Assembly (NCBI RefSeq): GCF_002564045.1
Contig: NZ_PDJK01000002.1
Location: 3,534,001-3,598,000 of the forward strand
Direction of reading: 5' to 3'
From: Amycolatopsis sulphurea
GTDB lineage: Bacteria > Actinomycetota > Actinomycetes > Mycobacteriales > Pseudonocardiaceae
Length of the DNA: 64,000 nucleotides
Each line of letters begins with the position of its first letter. Position 1 is the stretch's first letter. A program made the translations under genes and the position numbers. Shown here in pieces: positions 9,961-18,412 of this stretch. Below the pieces are notes generated by a model, which worked only from the letters and a program-made list of their open reading frames with translations, ran no database searches and was not told the origin of the DNA.

Positions 9961-10223
9961 GCGACGAACTTTCCGACTTTCGTCGTGCCGACGAGATCCT
10001 GACGCGGATGGGCGAGACGACCCGCGGGATCCGGGCGCTGCTGACCGAACTGGAATCGGCCGTGGAGGGCGAGCTGGGCGGCTGGCCGCCGGAGGTCGTG
10101 GCCCGCTACCGGGCGGCGCGGCGGGACTGGGACGGGGCCGTGCGGCGGATGCCGGAGTGCCTGGACCGGGCTCGGCAAGCCGTCTGGGAGATCGCCGATG
10201 AAGACGCGGATAGAGGGCATTGA
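9957..10223 (+). CDS. WXG100-like partner protein
   Basis: 88 residues, translationally coupled to the preceding gene by a 4-base overlap. Two predicted helices flank a central GGWPPEVVARYRAARRDWDG segment. The length and helix-turn-helix hairpin suit an EsxA/EsxB-type dimer partner, although the exact W-x-G is not kept. The pairing of two such genes in one transcript is the strongest argument for the family. The likely role is an ESX-type secreted or chaperone dimer; function otherwise unknown. Confidence 0.6.
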   Translation: MSDELSDFRRADEILTRMGETTRGIRALLTELESAVEGELGGWPPEVVARYRAARRDWDGAVRRMPECLDRARQAVWEIADEDADRGH

Positions 10224-10344
10224 CCTGCGTGAACCCGCCCTCGCGCGGCGGTCTGCAGACTGCCCGGGCAGGGCTGGAGAGAAAACGTGAAGTCCGGCCC
10301 GTCAGACTTTGACCCGTCAACGTGAAGTGGCGGTAGGAGTTGTC

Positions 10345-10980
10345 GTGAAGCTGGTCAAGGTCGCAGTCCTCGCTACGGATCCGATCACCCGTGCCGGTGC
10401 GGTGAGTCTGCTGGGCACGCGTCCGGAGTTTCGCGTCCTGTCCGAGGACACCGCTTCGGCGGCCGACGTGGTCCTCGTGATGGAGGAGCACGTGACCGAT
10501 CGGGTGCTGTCCCGGGTCAAGGAGCTGGCGCTGGAGTCCGACCGGATGACCGGGCCGGATCTGGTGATCGTCGCCGACCACTTCCGGGAGAGCGACCTGA
10601 TGACCGCGATCGAGTGCGGGGTCGTGGCGATCCTGCCCCGGCGCGAGACCGGCGGTGCCGAGCTGGTGTCGGCGGTGCTCGCCGCGGGCGACGGCACGGC
10701 GAGCCTGCCGCCGCGGCTGCAGGGCGCGCTGCTGAGCCAGGTCCAGCGGATGCGCCGCGATGTGCTGGAGCCCAACGGGCTGACACTGTCCGGGCTGGCC
10801 TCGCGGGAATGCGACGTGCTGCGCCTGGTCGCGGAGGGCTACGGCACCGAGGAGATCGCGTCGAAGCTCTGCTACTCGGAGCGGACCGTGAAGAACGTGC
10901 TGTACGGCCTGATGACCCGCTGTGGTCTGAACAACCGGGCCCACGCGGTCGCCTACGCCTTGCGCGCAGGCGCCATCTGA
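10345..10980 (+). CDS. LuxR-family regulator with a degenerate receiver domain
   Basis: 211 residues from a GTG preceded by GTAGGAGT. Residues 1-120 resemble a response-regulator receiver (KVAVLATDPITRAGAVSLL). The beta-3 segment, which normally ends in the phospho-accepting Asp, reads ADVVLVMEEHVTD, so the usual Asp position is Met. The C-terminal 65 residues are a LuxR/GerE helix-turn-helix (LASRECDVLRLVAEGYGTEEI, then YSERTVKNVLYGLMTRCGLNNRAHA). It is probably a phosphorylation-independent regulator acting with the SARP genes or the WXG pair upstream. No histidine kinase is nearby. Family assignment is firm; mechanism is inference. Confidence 0.88.
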   Translation: MKLVKVAVLATDPITRAGAVSLLGTRPEFRVLSEDTASAADVVLVMEEHVTDRVLSRVKELALESDRMTGPDLVIVADHFRESDLMTAIECGVVAILPRRETGGAELVSAVLAAGDGTASLPPRLQGALLSQVQRMRRDVLEPNGLTLSGLASRECDVLRLVAEGYGTEEIASKLCYSERTVKNVLYGLMTRCGLNNRAHAVAYALRAGAI

Positions 10981-11054
10981 GCTGCTCCGCGGGTGCGGCG
11001 ACCGGCGCGGAGTCGCCGCCCCCGCGGAGTCTTGCCCGGCGATAGGGTCTGCCG

Positions 11055-12186
11055 ATGGTGCTGACAGCGGTGGAGATCGCCCGGGAGTGCGGGCCGGGCA
11101 ACTGAATCCGGTGCAAGTCACCGAGGACGCGCTCGCGCGCATCGCCGCCGCCGATCCGGTGGTCGGCGCGTTCCGGCGGGTGCGGGCCGAGCAGGCCCGC
11201 GCGGAGGCGGCCGAAGTCGCCGCCCGGCCGGACCTCGCGCAGCTGCCGCTGGCCGGGGTTCCGGTCGCGGTCAAGGACGTCACCGCGGTCACCGGGAATT
11301 CGCACCTGGGGTTCGGTCGCCGGGCCTCACGCGCCTGCCACCGTGGACGGGGTCATCGCGGCCCGGCTGCGCGCGGTCGGCGCGGTGCTCGTCGGTCTCA
11401 CCCGCGAGCTGTGCATCTTCCCGACGACCCGGACGGGGTCGCCCACAACGGTGTCGGCAAAGTCGGTGTGGAGGGCCCCTGCGTAGCTGCGGAGGGCTGT
11501 GAAGGGTCCCTTCACGGACTCAGAGTCCGTGAAGGGACCCTTCACGGACCCGAAACCGGTCGGGCAGCCACGGCTCTCTCTGCTGATCACGGGCCCTCGG
11601 CCAACTTTGCCGGGGCCCTGGGGTCGCCCGCAACCCGCGTGAGCCCGCGTTCAGCGCGGGTGGTTCCTCCGGCGGCAGCGCCGCCGCGGTCGCTGCCGGG
11701 CTGGTGCCGATCGCGCACGGCACGGACGGGCTCGGCTCGATCCGGCTGCCGGCGGCGGTGTGCGGGCTGGTGGGGCTCAAACCCGGCCGCGGCGTAGCGC
11801 GCGAGGAGGACGAGGGCTGGTTCGGCATGTCCGTGCACGGTCCGATCGCGACCACTCCGGCGGACGCTGCGCTGTTGCTTTCCGTACTGGCCGAACGTCC
11901 GGAGTGGGCAGCCGTCACCGAACCCGGCCCACAGCGGATCGCGGTGTCCCGTCGCTGGCACCGCCGCGGGTGGCCGGCAGTGGCCTTGCCCGCCGCGCGG
12001 GTGGCCGCGTTCACCGGCATGTGGAACCTGGCCGGCTACCCGGCGATCACCGTGCCGATCGGCCGCCACCCGTCGTACGACCTCGCCACCTGTGTGCAGC
12101 TGGTGGCCGCCCCGGGCGGCGAGCCGCTGCTGCTGGGACTGGCCGCCGCACTGGAGGCGGCGAATCCCTGGCCGCGGACGGTCTGA
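11055..12186 (+). pseudogene. Amidase-signature enzyme, disrupted
   Basis: Fragments in several frames rebuild an amidase-signature hydrolase. The start reads MVLTAVEIAR; after a frameshift comes a segment ending PLAGVPVAVKDVTAVTG with the catalytic Lys. After another shift come ELCIFPTT-type residues, and beyond the insertion [18 protein letters not shown] with the Ser nucleophile region, then [16 protein letters not shown]. The C-terminal part has lost about 150 residues between VSRRWHRRG and [19 protein letters not shown]. The reading frame is also interrupted at 11450-11619 by a palindromic insertion flanked by 15-bp direct repeats. At least two frameshifts, one deletion and one insertion make it non-functional. 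Confidence 0.85.
11450..11619 (+). mobile_element. 170-bp nested-palindrome element (copy 1), inserted in the amidase gene
   Basis: The element starts with GTGTCGGCAAAGTCGG and ends with CCAACTTTGCCGGGG, which form imperfect terminal inverted repeats. At 11499-11545 it carries the 47-bp core: GTGAAGGGTCCCTTCAC, GGACTCAGAGTCC, GTGAAGGGACCCTTCAC. It is flanked by direct repeats GGGGTCGCCCACAAC (11435-11449) and GGGGTCGCCCGCAAC (11620-11634). Reading the amidase across one copy of that repeat restores a [15 protein letters not shown]-like sequence, so the repeat is duplicated target. No ORF of its own. The near full-length relative is at 61017-61190. Confidence 0.75.
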
Positions 12187-12245
12187 CCGCCTGGGTGCCG
12201 GCGACGGGGTCCCGCGTTTGTGTTGATGGGCGCGGGCTCGCCCGC

Positions 12246-12427
12246 TGACCAGTTCGGCCTGACCAGTTCGGCCTGACCAGTTCGGCCTGACCAGTTCGGC
12301 CTGACCAGTTCGGCCTGACCAGTTCGGCCTGACCAGTTCGGCCTGACCAGTTCGGCCTGACCAGTTCGGCCTGACCAGTTCGGCCTGACCAGTTCGGCCT
12401 GACCAGTTCGGCCCGACCAGTTCGGCC
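12246..12427. repeat. Tandem array of thirteen 14-bp units
   Basis: The unit TGACCAGTTCGGCC is repeated thirteen times head to tail. Only the last unit departs, with C for T at its first base; a degenerate fourteenth unit follows. The array lies just past the 3' end of the leftward DivIVA-like gene and past the 3' end of the amidase pseudogene, so it is outside any supported coding sequence. The near-perfect identity indicates recent slippage expansion, and the length is likely to vary between strains. Confidence 0.95.
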
Positions 12428-12439
12428 CGACCGGCCGGA

Positions 12440-13573
12440 TCAGGGCTGCGGTTTCCCCGCAGCCTGCCGCTGCGACGCACCCTGAACGTTGCCGTTTTCC
12501 TTGGCGCCGTTGGCATTCGGCGTACCGTCGTTGCCTGCGGGCTTGGGCGAGGACGACGGGCCCGGCTGAACCGGCTTGGCTGCCGGGGTCGTCGGAGACT
12601 CCACCGCGGCAGGCTCCGCCTTCGCGCGAGGAGACCCCGGTTCGTCGCCACCGACCAGCTTCGCCGCGGACGGGATCACCTTCTCCGCGGGCAGCGCGGT
12701 CAGCAGGCCTTCGCTGCGGCCGAGCACTTCGTCCGCCATCGCCAGGTTCTTACGGGCCTGCTCGCGGATCTCGGCGAGGCGTTCGACCTTGCGGGTCGCC
12801 GCCGTGGTCCGCTGCGCGGCCTGCGTGGTGGCTTCGTCCAGCCGCCGCTTGGCCTCGGCGGTGGCCTCCTCGACGCGGCGGGTCGCCTCCGCGGTCGCCT
12901 CGGCGATCCGGCGCTCGGCCTGGTTCTTGCTCGCCGTGCGCTGATCGGCGATCAGCTTCTCGTGCGCGGCGCGCTCCGAGGTGATCTTCGTGTCGAAGTC
13001 ACGCTCGATCTTGCGGCGCTTGCGCTCGGCCTCGGTGTCGAGCAGTTCCCGGCGCTGCGCCGCCTCGACGGTGAGCCGCTGCACCTCGGCGCGGGTCTGG
13101 TTGAGCGCCGACTCGTGCTCCGAGTGCAATGCCTCGGCCTGCTTGTCCAGCTCCTCGACCAGCCGGTGGTAGCGCTCCCGCAGCTTCGTCGACGCCTCGG
13201 TGGAGGAGGCCCAGTGCTTCTCCGCGGCCACCTGCGCCCGCTGGGTCACCTCCTCGGCCCGCGCGTGCGCGAGCTGGACGGTGCGCTGCATGCGCTCGTC
13301 CAGATCCTCCAGCCGCTCCGGCGGTTTCAGCAGCTCGTCTACGCGGGACTGCAGCTTGCCGACCTCGGCACGGGCCGACTCCAGCTCCCTGGACAGCGTG
13401 GCGATCTGGGTCGCAGCCACCTCGCGGTCGCCGATCAGCCGGCGCACCTGCGCCTCGAGCTGATCGAGGTACTGACGCACCTCGGTGCGGTCGAAGCCGC
13501 GCCACGCTTCGGTGTACTCGCGGCGCAGGGGCAGGAGGCCGGCCGGGAGGCCATTGTCTCGCTCGGGAACCAT
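12440..13573 (-). CDS. DivIVA-like coiled-coil protein
   Basis: 377 residues from the ATG at 13571-13573; a GTG eight codons upstream is an alternative, and neither has a strong ribosome site. Residues 10-45 (LPLRREYTEAWRGFDRTEVRQYLDQLEAQVRRLIGD, split here as LPLRREYTEAWRGF and DRTEVRQYLDQLEAQ) match the DivIVA N-terminal membrane-targeting domain. Residues 45-290 are a long Ala/Glu/Arg-rich coiled coil. The last 80 residues are Pro/Ala/Asn-rich and disordered, ending GKPQP. Relatives organise polar growth or chromosome-associated structures in actinomycetes. It is probably monocistronic. The exact role cannot be told from sequence; it is not the Wag31 orthologue by context. Confidence 0.8.
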   Translation of the reverse strand: MVPERDNGLPAGLLPLRREYTEAWRGFDRTEVRQYLDQLEAQVRRLIGDREVAATQIATLSRELESARAEVGKLQSRVDELLKPPERLEDLDERMQRTVQLAHARAEEVTQRAQVAAEKHWASSTEASTKLRERYHRLVEELDKQAEALHSEHESALNQTRAEVQRLTVEAAQRRELLDTEAERKRRKIERDFDTKITSERAAHEKLIADQRTASKNQAERRIAEATAEATRRVEEATAEAKRRLDEATTQAAQRTTAATRKVERLAEIREQARKNLAMADEVLGRSEGLLTALPAEKVIPSAAKLVGGDEPGSPRAKAEPAAVESPTTPAAKPVQPGPSSSPKPAGNDGTPNANGAKENGNVQGASQRQAAGKPQP

Positions 13574-13672
13574 GTCCACGACCGTACCCGCGCACACCGT
13601 GTCGTCGCCGTCAGGAGTGGTGATTCACTACCCGGCAGCCGCGGTGATCGCCGGAACGGCCGTATCCGGTCT

Positions 13673-15667
13673 TCACCAGTGGAAGCCGCGGGAGAGCCGG
13701 GCCAGTGCGGTGGCCGCGCGGGACAGGTGCAGCTCGCCCCGGCCGATCTTCAGCCGCCCGGTGCCGCCCGCCGCGGTGGAGTCCGGGAAGATCCGGAAAC
13801 CCTGGTAGGCGATCGCATCGGTCAGCCCGGGAGCGAGCGCGTAGGTCAGCCCGATCGCCTGCCCGGCGGGCGTGCCGATGTGCTTCGGCCGCTCGACGAG
13901 CGCCTTGAGCACCATGTCCGCGGCCTGCTCCGGGGACTTGGTGGGAAACGCGTCGTAGATCTTCGTCGGCCGGATCATCGGCGTGCGCACGAGCGGCATG
14001 TGGATGGTGGTGAAGGTAATACCGTCGCCGTGCGTTTCGGTGGCCGCGATCCGGGAGAAGTAGTCCAGCGCGGCCTTCGACGCGGCATAGGCGGAGAACC
14101 GCGGCGCGATGCCCTGCACCCCGATCGACGAGACGTTCACGATGTGCCCGAACTTCCGCTCCGACATGTGCGGCAGGACCGCCAGGATCAGCCGGACCGC
14201 ACCGAAGTAGTTGATCGCCATCGCACGCTCGTAGTCGTGCATCCGGTCGTAGGACAGCTTGATGGACCGGCGGATCGAGCGGCCGGCGTTGTTCACCAGC
14301 ATGTCGATGCGGCCGTGCTCGGCCAGCATCGCGTCCACTGCCTTGTGCACCGAGTCCTCGTCGGTCAGGTCGGCCGGATACACCGAGGCCGTGCCGCCCG
14401 CCGAGATGATCTCGTCGCGCACCTCTTCCAGCTCGTGCTGCCTGCGCGCGACCAGCAGCGGAACCCCGCCCGCAGCGGCGACTTTGAGCGCGGCAGCGCG
14501 CCCGATGCCCGACGACGCACCGGTGATGATCACGCGCCGGCCGTCCAGCTCCCCGCGCGGACCGTGCTTGCGGGCCCGGAACGGGTCGAGGTGCTCGCGC
14601 CAGTACCGCCACAGCGTGGCCGCGTAGTCTTCGAGCCGCGGCACCTCGACGCCCTTGCCCGCCAATGCTTTTCGGGTCTCCGCGGACGCGAATACCGAGG
14701 GAAAGGCCATCGTCTCCAGCAGTACCGGCGGGATGCCCAGCCGCTCCAGCACCGCGTCACGCGCGATCGTGAAGCCCGGGATGTGCTCGCTGAGCTTCAC
14801 CAGCCCGAGGATGCCCTTCGACACCGATTCGCCGAGCTGCGCGGTGATCGTCGGCGCCCCGGCGGCGCGGGCGAACGCGTTGTACACCGAAACCACCGGC
14901 TGCGGCTCGGGGTTGACCAGGTGGAAGGCACGCCCGTCCAGGCCGTCCGTGGTGACCAGCGCCAGCAGCGCGTTCGCCACGTAGTCCACCGGCACGACGT
15001 TGGTGTCGCCCAGATCCGGGCCCACGACCGGCAGATCGGGCAGCCCGGCCAGCCTGCTGATCGCAGGGAACAGGTAATAGGGGCCGTCGACCTTGTCCAT
15101 CTCGCCGGTCCGGGAGTCGCCGACCACCACGGCGGGCCGGTAGATCCGCCACGGCACCTCGGCCTGCTCGCGGACCAGCTTCTCGGACTCGAACTTGGTC
15201 CGGTGGTACGGCGTGATCAGCCGCTGGCCCACGTCGAACATGTCCTCGGTGAACAGTCCTTCGTGGTCCCCGGCCACAGCCACCGAGGACACGTGATGCA
15301 GCAGGGTGCCCGCGCCCAGGTCCGCGGCCAGTTCCACGACGTGCTGCGTACCGTCCACATTGGCCCGGATGCTGGACTCGTCGTCCGCGGTGAGGTCGTA
15401 GAGCGCGGCGAGGTGCACCACGTGGTCCACTCCGCGCAGGGTTTCGCGGTCCGCCTCGGACACGCCCAGCATCGGCTCGCCGAGATCGCCGCCGACCAGC
15501 GTGACGCGCTCGGCGTGCGGCCAGTCGTCCACCAGCGCGGCCAGCTTGGCCCGCGAACCAGGCCGCACCACGAGCGCCACCCGCGCCACGTCCGGACGGG
15601 CGATCAGCCGCCGGGTGAACTGGCGGCCGATCAGCCCGGTCGCGCCGGTCACCAAGAACGTCGCCAT
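13673..15667 (-). CDS. Two-domain SDR: fatty acyl-CoA reductase-like plus short-chain dehydrogenase
   Basis: 664 residues from an ATG preceded by GGAGGG. Residues 1-370 form an extended-SDR/NAD(P)-binding domain (TFLVTGATGLIGRQF at the N-terminus, YHRTKFESEKLV containing the YxxxK pair) of the male-sterility/acyl-CoA reductase type. Residues 385-664 form a classical SDR: GRRVIITGASSGIGRAAALK for cofactor, LVNNAGRSI, and SAYAASKAALDYF with the catalytic Tyr and Lys. Such fusions are common in actinobacteria and probably reduce fatty acyl or polyketide-derived thioesters and aldehydes. Both active sites look intact. Substrate unknown. Confidence 0.85.
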   Translation of the reverse strand: MATFLVTGATGLIGRQFTRRLIARPDVARVALVVRPGSRAKLAALVDDWPHAERVTLVGGDLGEPMLGVSEADRETLRGVDHVVHLAALYDLTADDESSIRANVDGTQHVVELAADLGAGTLLHHVSSVAVAGDHEGLFTEDMFDVGQRLITPYHRTKFESEKLVREQAEVPWRIYRPAVVVGDSRTGEMDKVDGPYYLFPAISRLAGLPDLPVVGPDLGDTNVVPVDYVANALLALVTTDGLDGRAFHLVNPEPQPVVSVYNAFARAAGAPTITAQLGESVSKGILGLVKLSEHIPGFTIARDAVLERLGIPPVLLETMAFPSVFASAETRKALAGKGVEVPRLEDYAATLWRYWREHLDPFRARKHGPRGELDGRRVIITGASSGIGRAAALKVAAAGGVPLLVARRQHELEEVRDEIISAGGTASVYPADLTDEDSVHKAVDAMLAEHGRIDMLVNNAGRSIRRSIKLSYDRMHDYERAMAINYFGAVRLILAVLPHMSERKFGHIVNVSSIGVQGIAPRFSAYAASKAALDYFSRIAATETHGDGITFTTIHMPLVRTPMIRPTKIYDAFPTKSPEQAADMVLKALVERPKHIGTPAGQAIGLTYALAPGLTDAIAYQGFRIFPDSTAAGGTGRLKIGRGELHLSRAATALARLSRGFHW

Positions 15668-15792
15668 CTGTCTCACCCTCCGCCGTGCGCCGCTGGACCC
15701 CTAGCGCATTGTGCTGCATGGCCGCCGTACCGGCCACCGTCCGCCCAGCTATGTTACTCGCTGGTAACTAGGACGATGGCCGCAGGGTGAGC

Positions 15793-16497
15793 TCAGGCCG
15801 GGTCGGCGATCACAACCCGGTTCTCCTCGTAGCCGTCGTTCCCGCCGACCCAGCGGCCACCGCAGGTCACCAGCACCACCCGGTGCGGGCCCGCCTGGCC
15901 GAACAGCTCGTCCGCGCGGGCGGCCAGATCGTTCTTGTGCACCGTGATCAGCTGCGAGATCCGGTACCGGGTGGTCTTGCCCGCACTGTCCACAATGGTC
16001 ACCACCCCGCCGATGCGCTCGGCCCACAGCTCCGCGAACGGCCCGGTCGCGCCTCGCCAGTTCACATGCCCGGCGAACACGCTGGCGCCGCTCACCGCGG
16101 TCAGCTCGGCACCCCACCAGGCGGCCTGGCCGATGTTCGAAGGCACCGGAAGCGTGTTGCCCGGTCCGAGTCCCTGCCGCATCATCGCCGCGGTGCCACC
16201 GCCGGGCAGCCGGATGGTGCCCGGCCGCTGCGGTTCCGGCTGCCGGTGCTCGGCAGGCGCCGCGGGTGGCGGGGCAGCGGCGGGGGAGCCGGGCGGGGGA
16301 GCCGGCGACGACGCCGGTGGTGGCGTGGCCGCCTCGGGTGCCCCGGCGAGCGGGGAGAGTGCGCCGGGGGCCGGGATCGCACTCCCGGCCACCGCCGTCG
16401 TCGGCGGTGAGGTGATCACCACCGTGGCGAACTCCACCGCCAGCACACTCGCCGCGCCGAGCACGAAGCCGGCGACCAGCCTGCCCTTACCTGTCAT
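15793..16497 (-). CDS. Class F sortase
   Basis: 234 residues from an ATG at 16495-16497. An N-terminal membrane segment (GRLVAGFVLGAASVLAVEF) is followed by a Pro/Ala-rich linker and a sortase domain. The catalytic triad is visible: His in FAGHVNWRG, Cys in VVLVTCGGRW, and Arg in EENRVVIADP. Sortases cut a C-terminal sorting motif of surface proteins and link them to peptidoglycan outside the membrane. The gene lies directly downstream of a surface-protein gene on the same strand, 25 bp away, which is probably its dedicated substrate. Confidence 0.92.
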   Translation of the reverse strand: MTGKGRLVAGFVLGAASVLAVEFATVVITSPPTTAVAGSAIPAPGALSPLAGAPEAATPPPASSPAPPPGSPAAAPPPAAPAEHRQPEPQRPGTIRLPGGGTAAMMRQGLGPGNTLPVPSNIGQAAWWGAELTAVSGASVFAGHVNWRGATGPFAELWAERIGGVVTIVDSAGKTTRYRISQLITVHKNDLAARADELFGQAGPHRVVLVTCGGRWVGGNDGYEENRVVIADPA

Positions 16498-16522
16498 GCC
16501 TTGCCCGTCCTGCCGGTCCTCG

Positions 16523-18094
16523 CTACCGCCGTGCCGAACGCCGGGCGAAGAACCCGACCAGGCCCGAGCCGAGCAGCACCAGCGCGCCGAGGCCGGCCAC
16601 GCCGGGCACCGAGAAGGTGGTCTCGGTCGTGCCCTTGGCCATGGCCACCGGCTGGTCCCCGGCGGGGATCGCGTGGGGCACCTCGTTCGGGGTGTTGGCC
16701 AGCGCGAGCGACAGCGTGCCGCCCGGCTCCAGGGAACCACACTCGGTCGGCGGGTTGTTCGGGTCGAAGGCGTTGGTGTAGCCCGGCGGCGCATTCACCT
16801 CGACCACGCAAACTTCTTGCGGGGCAAGGAGATTCTCCACGGTGGCCACGCCCTCTTCGCCGTTCGTGGTGACCACGACCGGCTTCCCGTCCGGGCCGTT
16901 GAGCGGCTTGCCGTCCTGGCCGGTGGCGGCGCTCTTGCGGTCCTTGCCGGTCACCCGCAGTGTCGCGCCGCCGATGCCCTTGCCGGTCTTGGCGTCCTTC
17001 TTGGCGATCTGCACCTTGCCCGGCTTGGCGATCGCGACCGTCCCGGTGGCGGTCAGCGTCTTCTCACCGCCGGTGGAGACCACCTTCTGGATCCCGTTGT
17101 CGAGCGGCTTCTGCACGTACGGCCGGTCGGCGGGCGCGGACATCGCGGCGGCCAGCTTCGGCTGGGCACCGGTGGGCGTGAGCTTCACGGTGACCTTGCC
17201 CTCGGCGTCGGTCTTCACCGTCGTCTCGGTCTTCGCCGCCTGGGTGGCCGAGCTGCCGCCGTTGCCGGTCTGCTTCGCGTCGCCGGCGCTGCTGTTGGTC
17301 TCTTTCGCGTCGCGGTCGCTGGTCTGCTTGGCGTCCTTGCCGCTGCTGCCGGTCTGCTTCGCGTCGCTCGAATCGCTGTCGATGGACGCGTCCGTCGCGG
17401 TGAGCTTCACCGGGACATCGGCGACGCCGGTGCCCTTCGCGTTCTTGACCGTGACGGTCCAGCTCGCCGGTGCGTCGAGGTGCTGCGGGTCCTTCGGCCC
17501 GGCCATCGAGGCCGTCCACGGGCCGCGGTTGGCTTCCGCGTCCGCGGTCAGCTTGTCCACGTCCGCGTACGCGCCGGGAGCTTGCTCCTTGAGCTTGTTC
17601 AGGTGGTACGTCGTGTCGTAGCCGATTTTTTCGGCGGGTAGCGACTTGTCGAGGTCTTTCTCGTTTCGCGGCTTCGAAGTCCACGAGTGCAGCAGGTGCG
17701 CCAGTGCGGCGGCCTGGTCCGCGTCCTTCGTGTTGCCGTAGCGGAGCAGCAGGTACGAGATGTTGGCCGCTTCGTCCGCGGGTAGCTTCGTGCCCCACTT
17801 CGTGAGCAGCTCGTCGCCCGGCTTGTACTCCTGGTTCGAGTCCGGCGCTTTCAGCTGGAAGCTGACGCAGAACACGTCCTTGCCGCCGACGTGGTACGAG
17901 CCCAGCCAGTTGTAAGTGGGCGTGTGCGACGCGACCGGCTGCCCTGGCCGCACCTCGTGCCCGACGCCTCGCTCGGTGTCGGCCATGGCCGGTGTGGTGC
18001 CGACCGCAGTCACGGAGAGCGCGCCGAGCATCGCCGTGGCGACCAGCCCGGAGACCGCGCGCATCCGAGCACGCGGGCGTGAGATCCACCCCAT
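16523..18094 (-). CDS. Cell-surface protein with thioester-like N-domain and SpaA-like repeat
   Basis: 523 residues, ATG preceded by GGAG. A signal peptide ends near TTPAMADTE (residue about 38). Residues 45-190 resemble the TQXA/thioester domain of actinobacterial adhesins, with the candidate Cys in KDVFCVSFQL and a Gln-containing helix DADQAAALAHLLHSWTS; a Cys-Gln thioester is possible but not proven. A Ser/Asp/Lys-rich linker (DAKQT repeats, about 240-290) leads to a SpaA/prealbumin-like domain (KVQIAKKDAKTGKGIGGATLRV onward, in parts). The C-terminus has a hydrophobic span and the basic tail RRSARR, as for sortase substrates, but no clear LPxTG. The sortase gene follows. Confidence 0.8.
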   Translation of the reverse strand: MGWISRPRARMRAVSGLVATAMLGALSVTAVGTTPAMADTERGVGHEVRPGQPVASHTPTYNWLGSYHVGGKDVFCVSFQLKAPDSNQEYKPGDELLTKWGTKLPADEAANISYLLLRYGNTKDADQAAALAHLLHSWTSKPRNEKDLDKSLPAEKIGYDTTYHLNKLKEQAPGAYADVDKLTADAEANRGPWTASMAGPKDPQHLDAPASWTVTVKNAKGTGVADVPVKLTATDASIDSDSSDAKQTGSSGKDAKQTSDRDAKETNSSAGDAKQTGNGGSSATQAAKTETTVKTDAEGKVTVKLTPTGAQPKLAAAMSAPADRPYVQKPLDNGIQKVVSTGGEKTLTATGTVAIAKPGKVQIAKKDAKTGKGIGGATLRVTGKDRKSAATGQDGKPLNGPDGKPVVVTTNGEEGVATVENLLAPQEVCVVEVNAPPGYTNAFDPNNPPTECGSLEPGGTLSLALANTPNEVPHAIPAGDQPVAMAKGTTETTFSVPGVAGLGALVLLGSGLVGFFARRSARR

Positions 18095-18412
18095 GGTGTG
18101 TTGACTCCTTCAACGGCCCACGGCGACGTCCGGTTCGACGTTTTCGCAGGTCACCCGATCGAATAACTCCCTGACACGCGTTCGGTTACTTTTCGAACAC
18201 GCGATGTGCAGGTTCTCGGGTTACCGCCGGTGTTGTCTAGGGGCCATCGGGTGAACTGCGCTCAGCGGTCGTGAGCTGCGTCGCTTACCGTGGCGTATGG
18301 GGTTCGGTCCCCACTTCCAGGTGATGGGTAAAGTCAGCTTTACCGACGGGAACCAGCCGCCCCTCATGGTCGTTGAACCCGATGCATGGTGCCAGTAAGT
18401 CCAGGAGGACAG
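18095..18412. other. Divergent promoter region
   Basis: Gene-free and divergent between the surface-protein gene and the BI-1 gene. It contains the inverted repeat annotated at 18327-18344, and AGGAGGACAG just before the GTG start of the BI-1 gene. No other gene is seen. Confidence 0.5.
18327..18344. promoter_or_regulatory. Inverted repeat upstream of the BI-1 gene
   Basis: GGTAAAG, a 4-base spacer, then CTTTACC: perfect 7-bp arms about 70 bp upstream of the GTG start. Possible operator; no regulator can be named. Confidence 0.4.

Noticed and set aside
9306-10220. Upstream extension of the second SARP gene to 10220
   Set aside because: The added 305 residues look like antisense of the WXG pair and have no family match. 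The ATG at 9305 has a proper ribosome site and the homologous N-terminus.
12246-12427. CRISPR array
   Set aside because: Units are 14 bp head to tail with no spacers; it is a simple tandem repeat.
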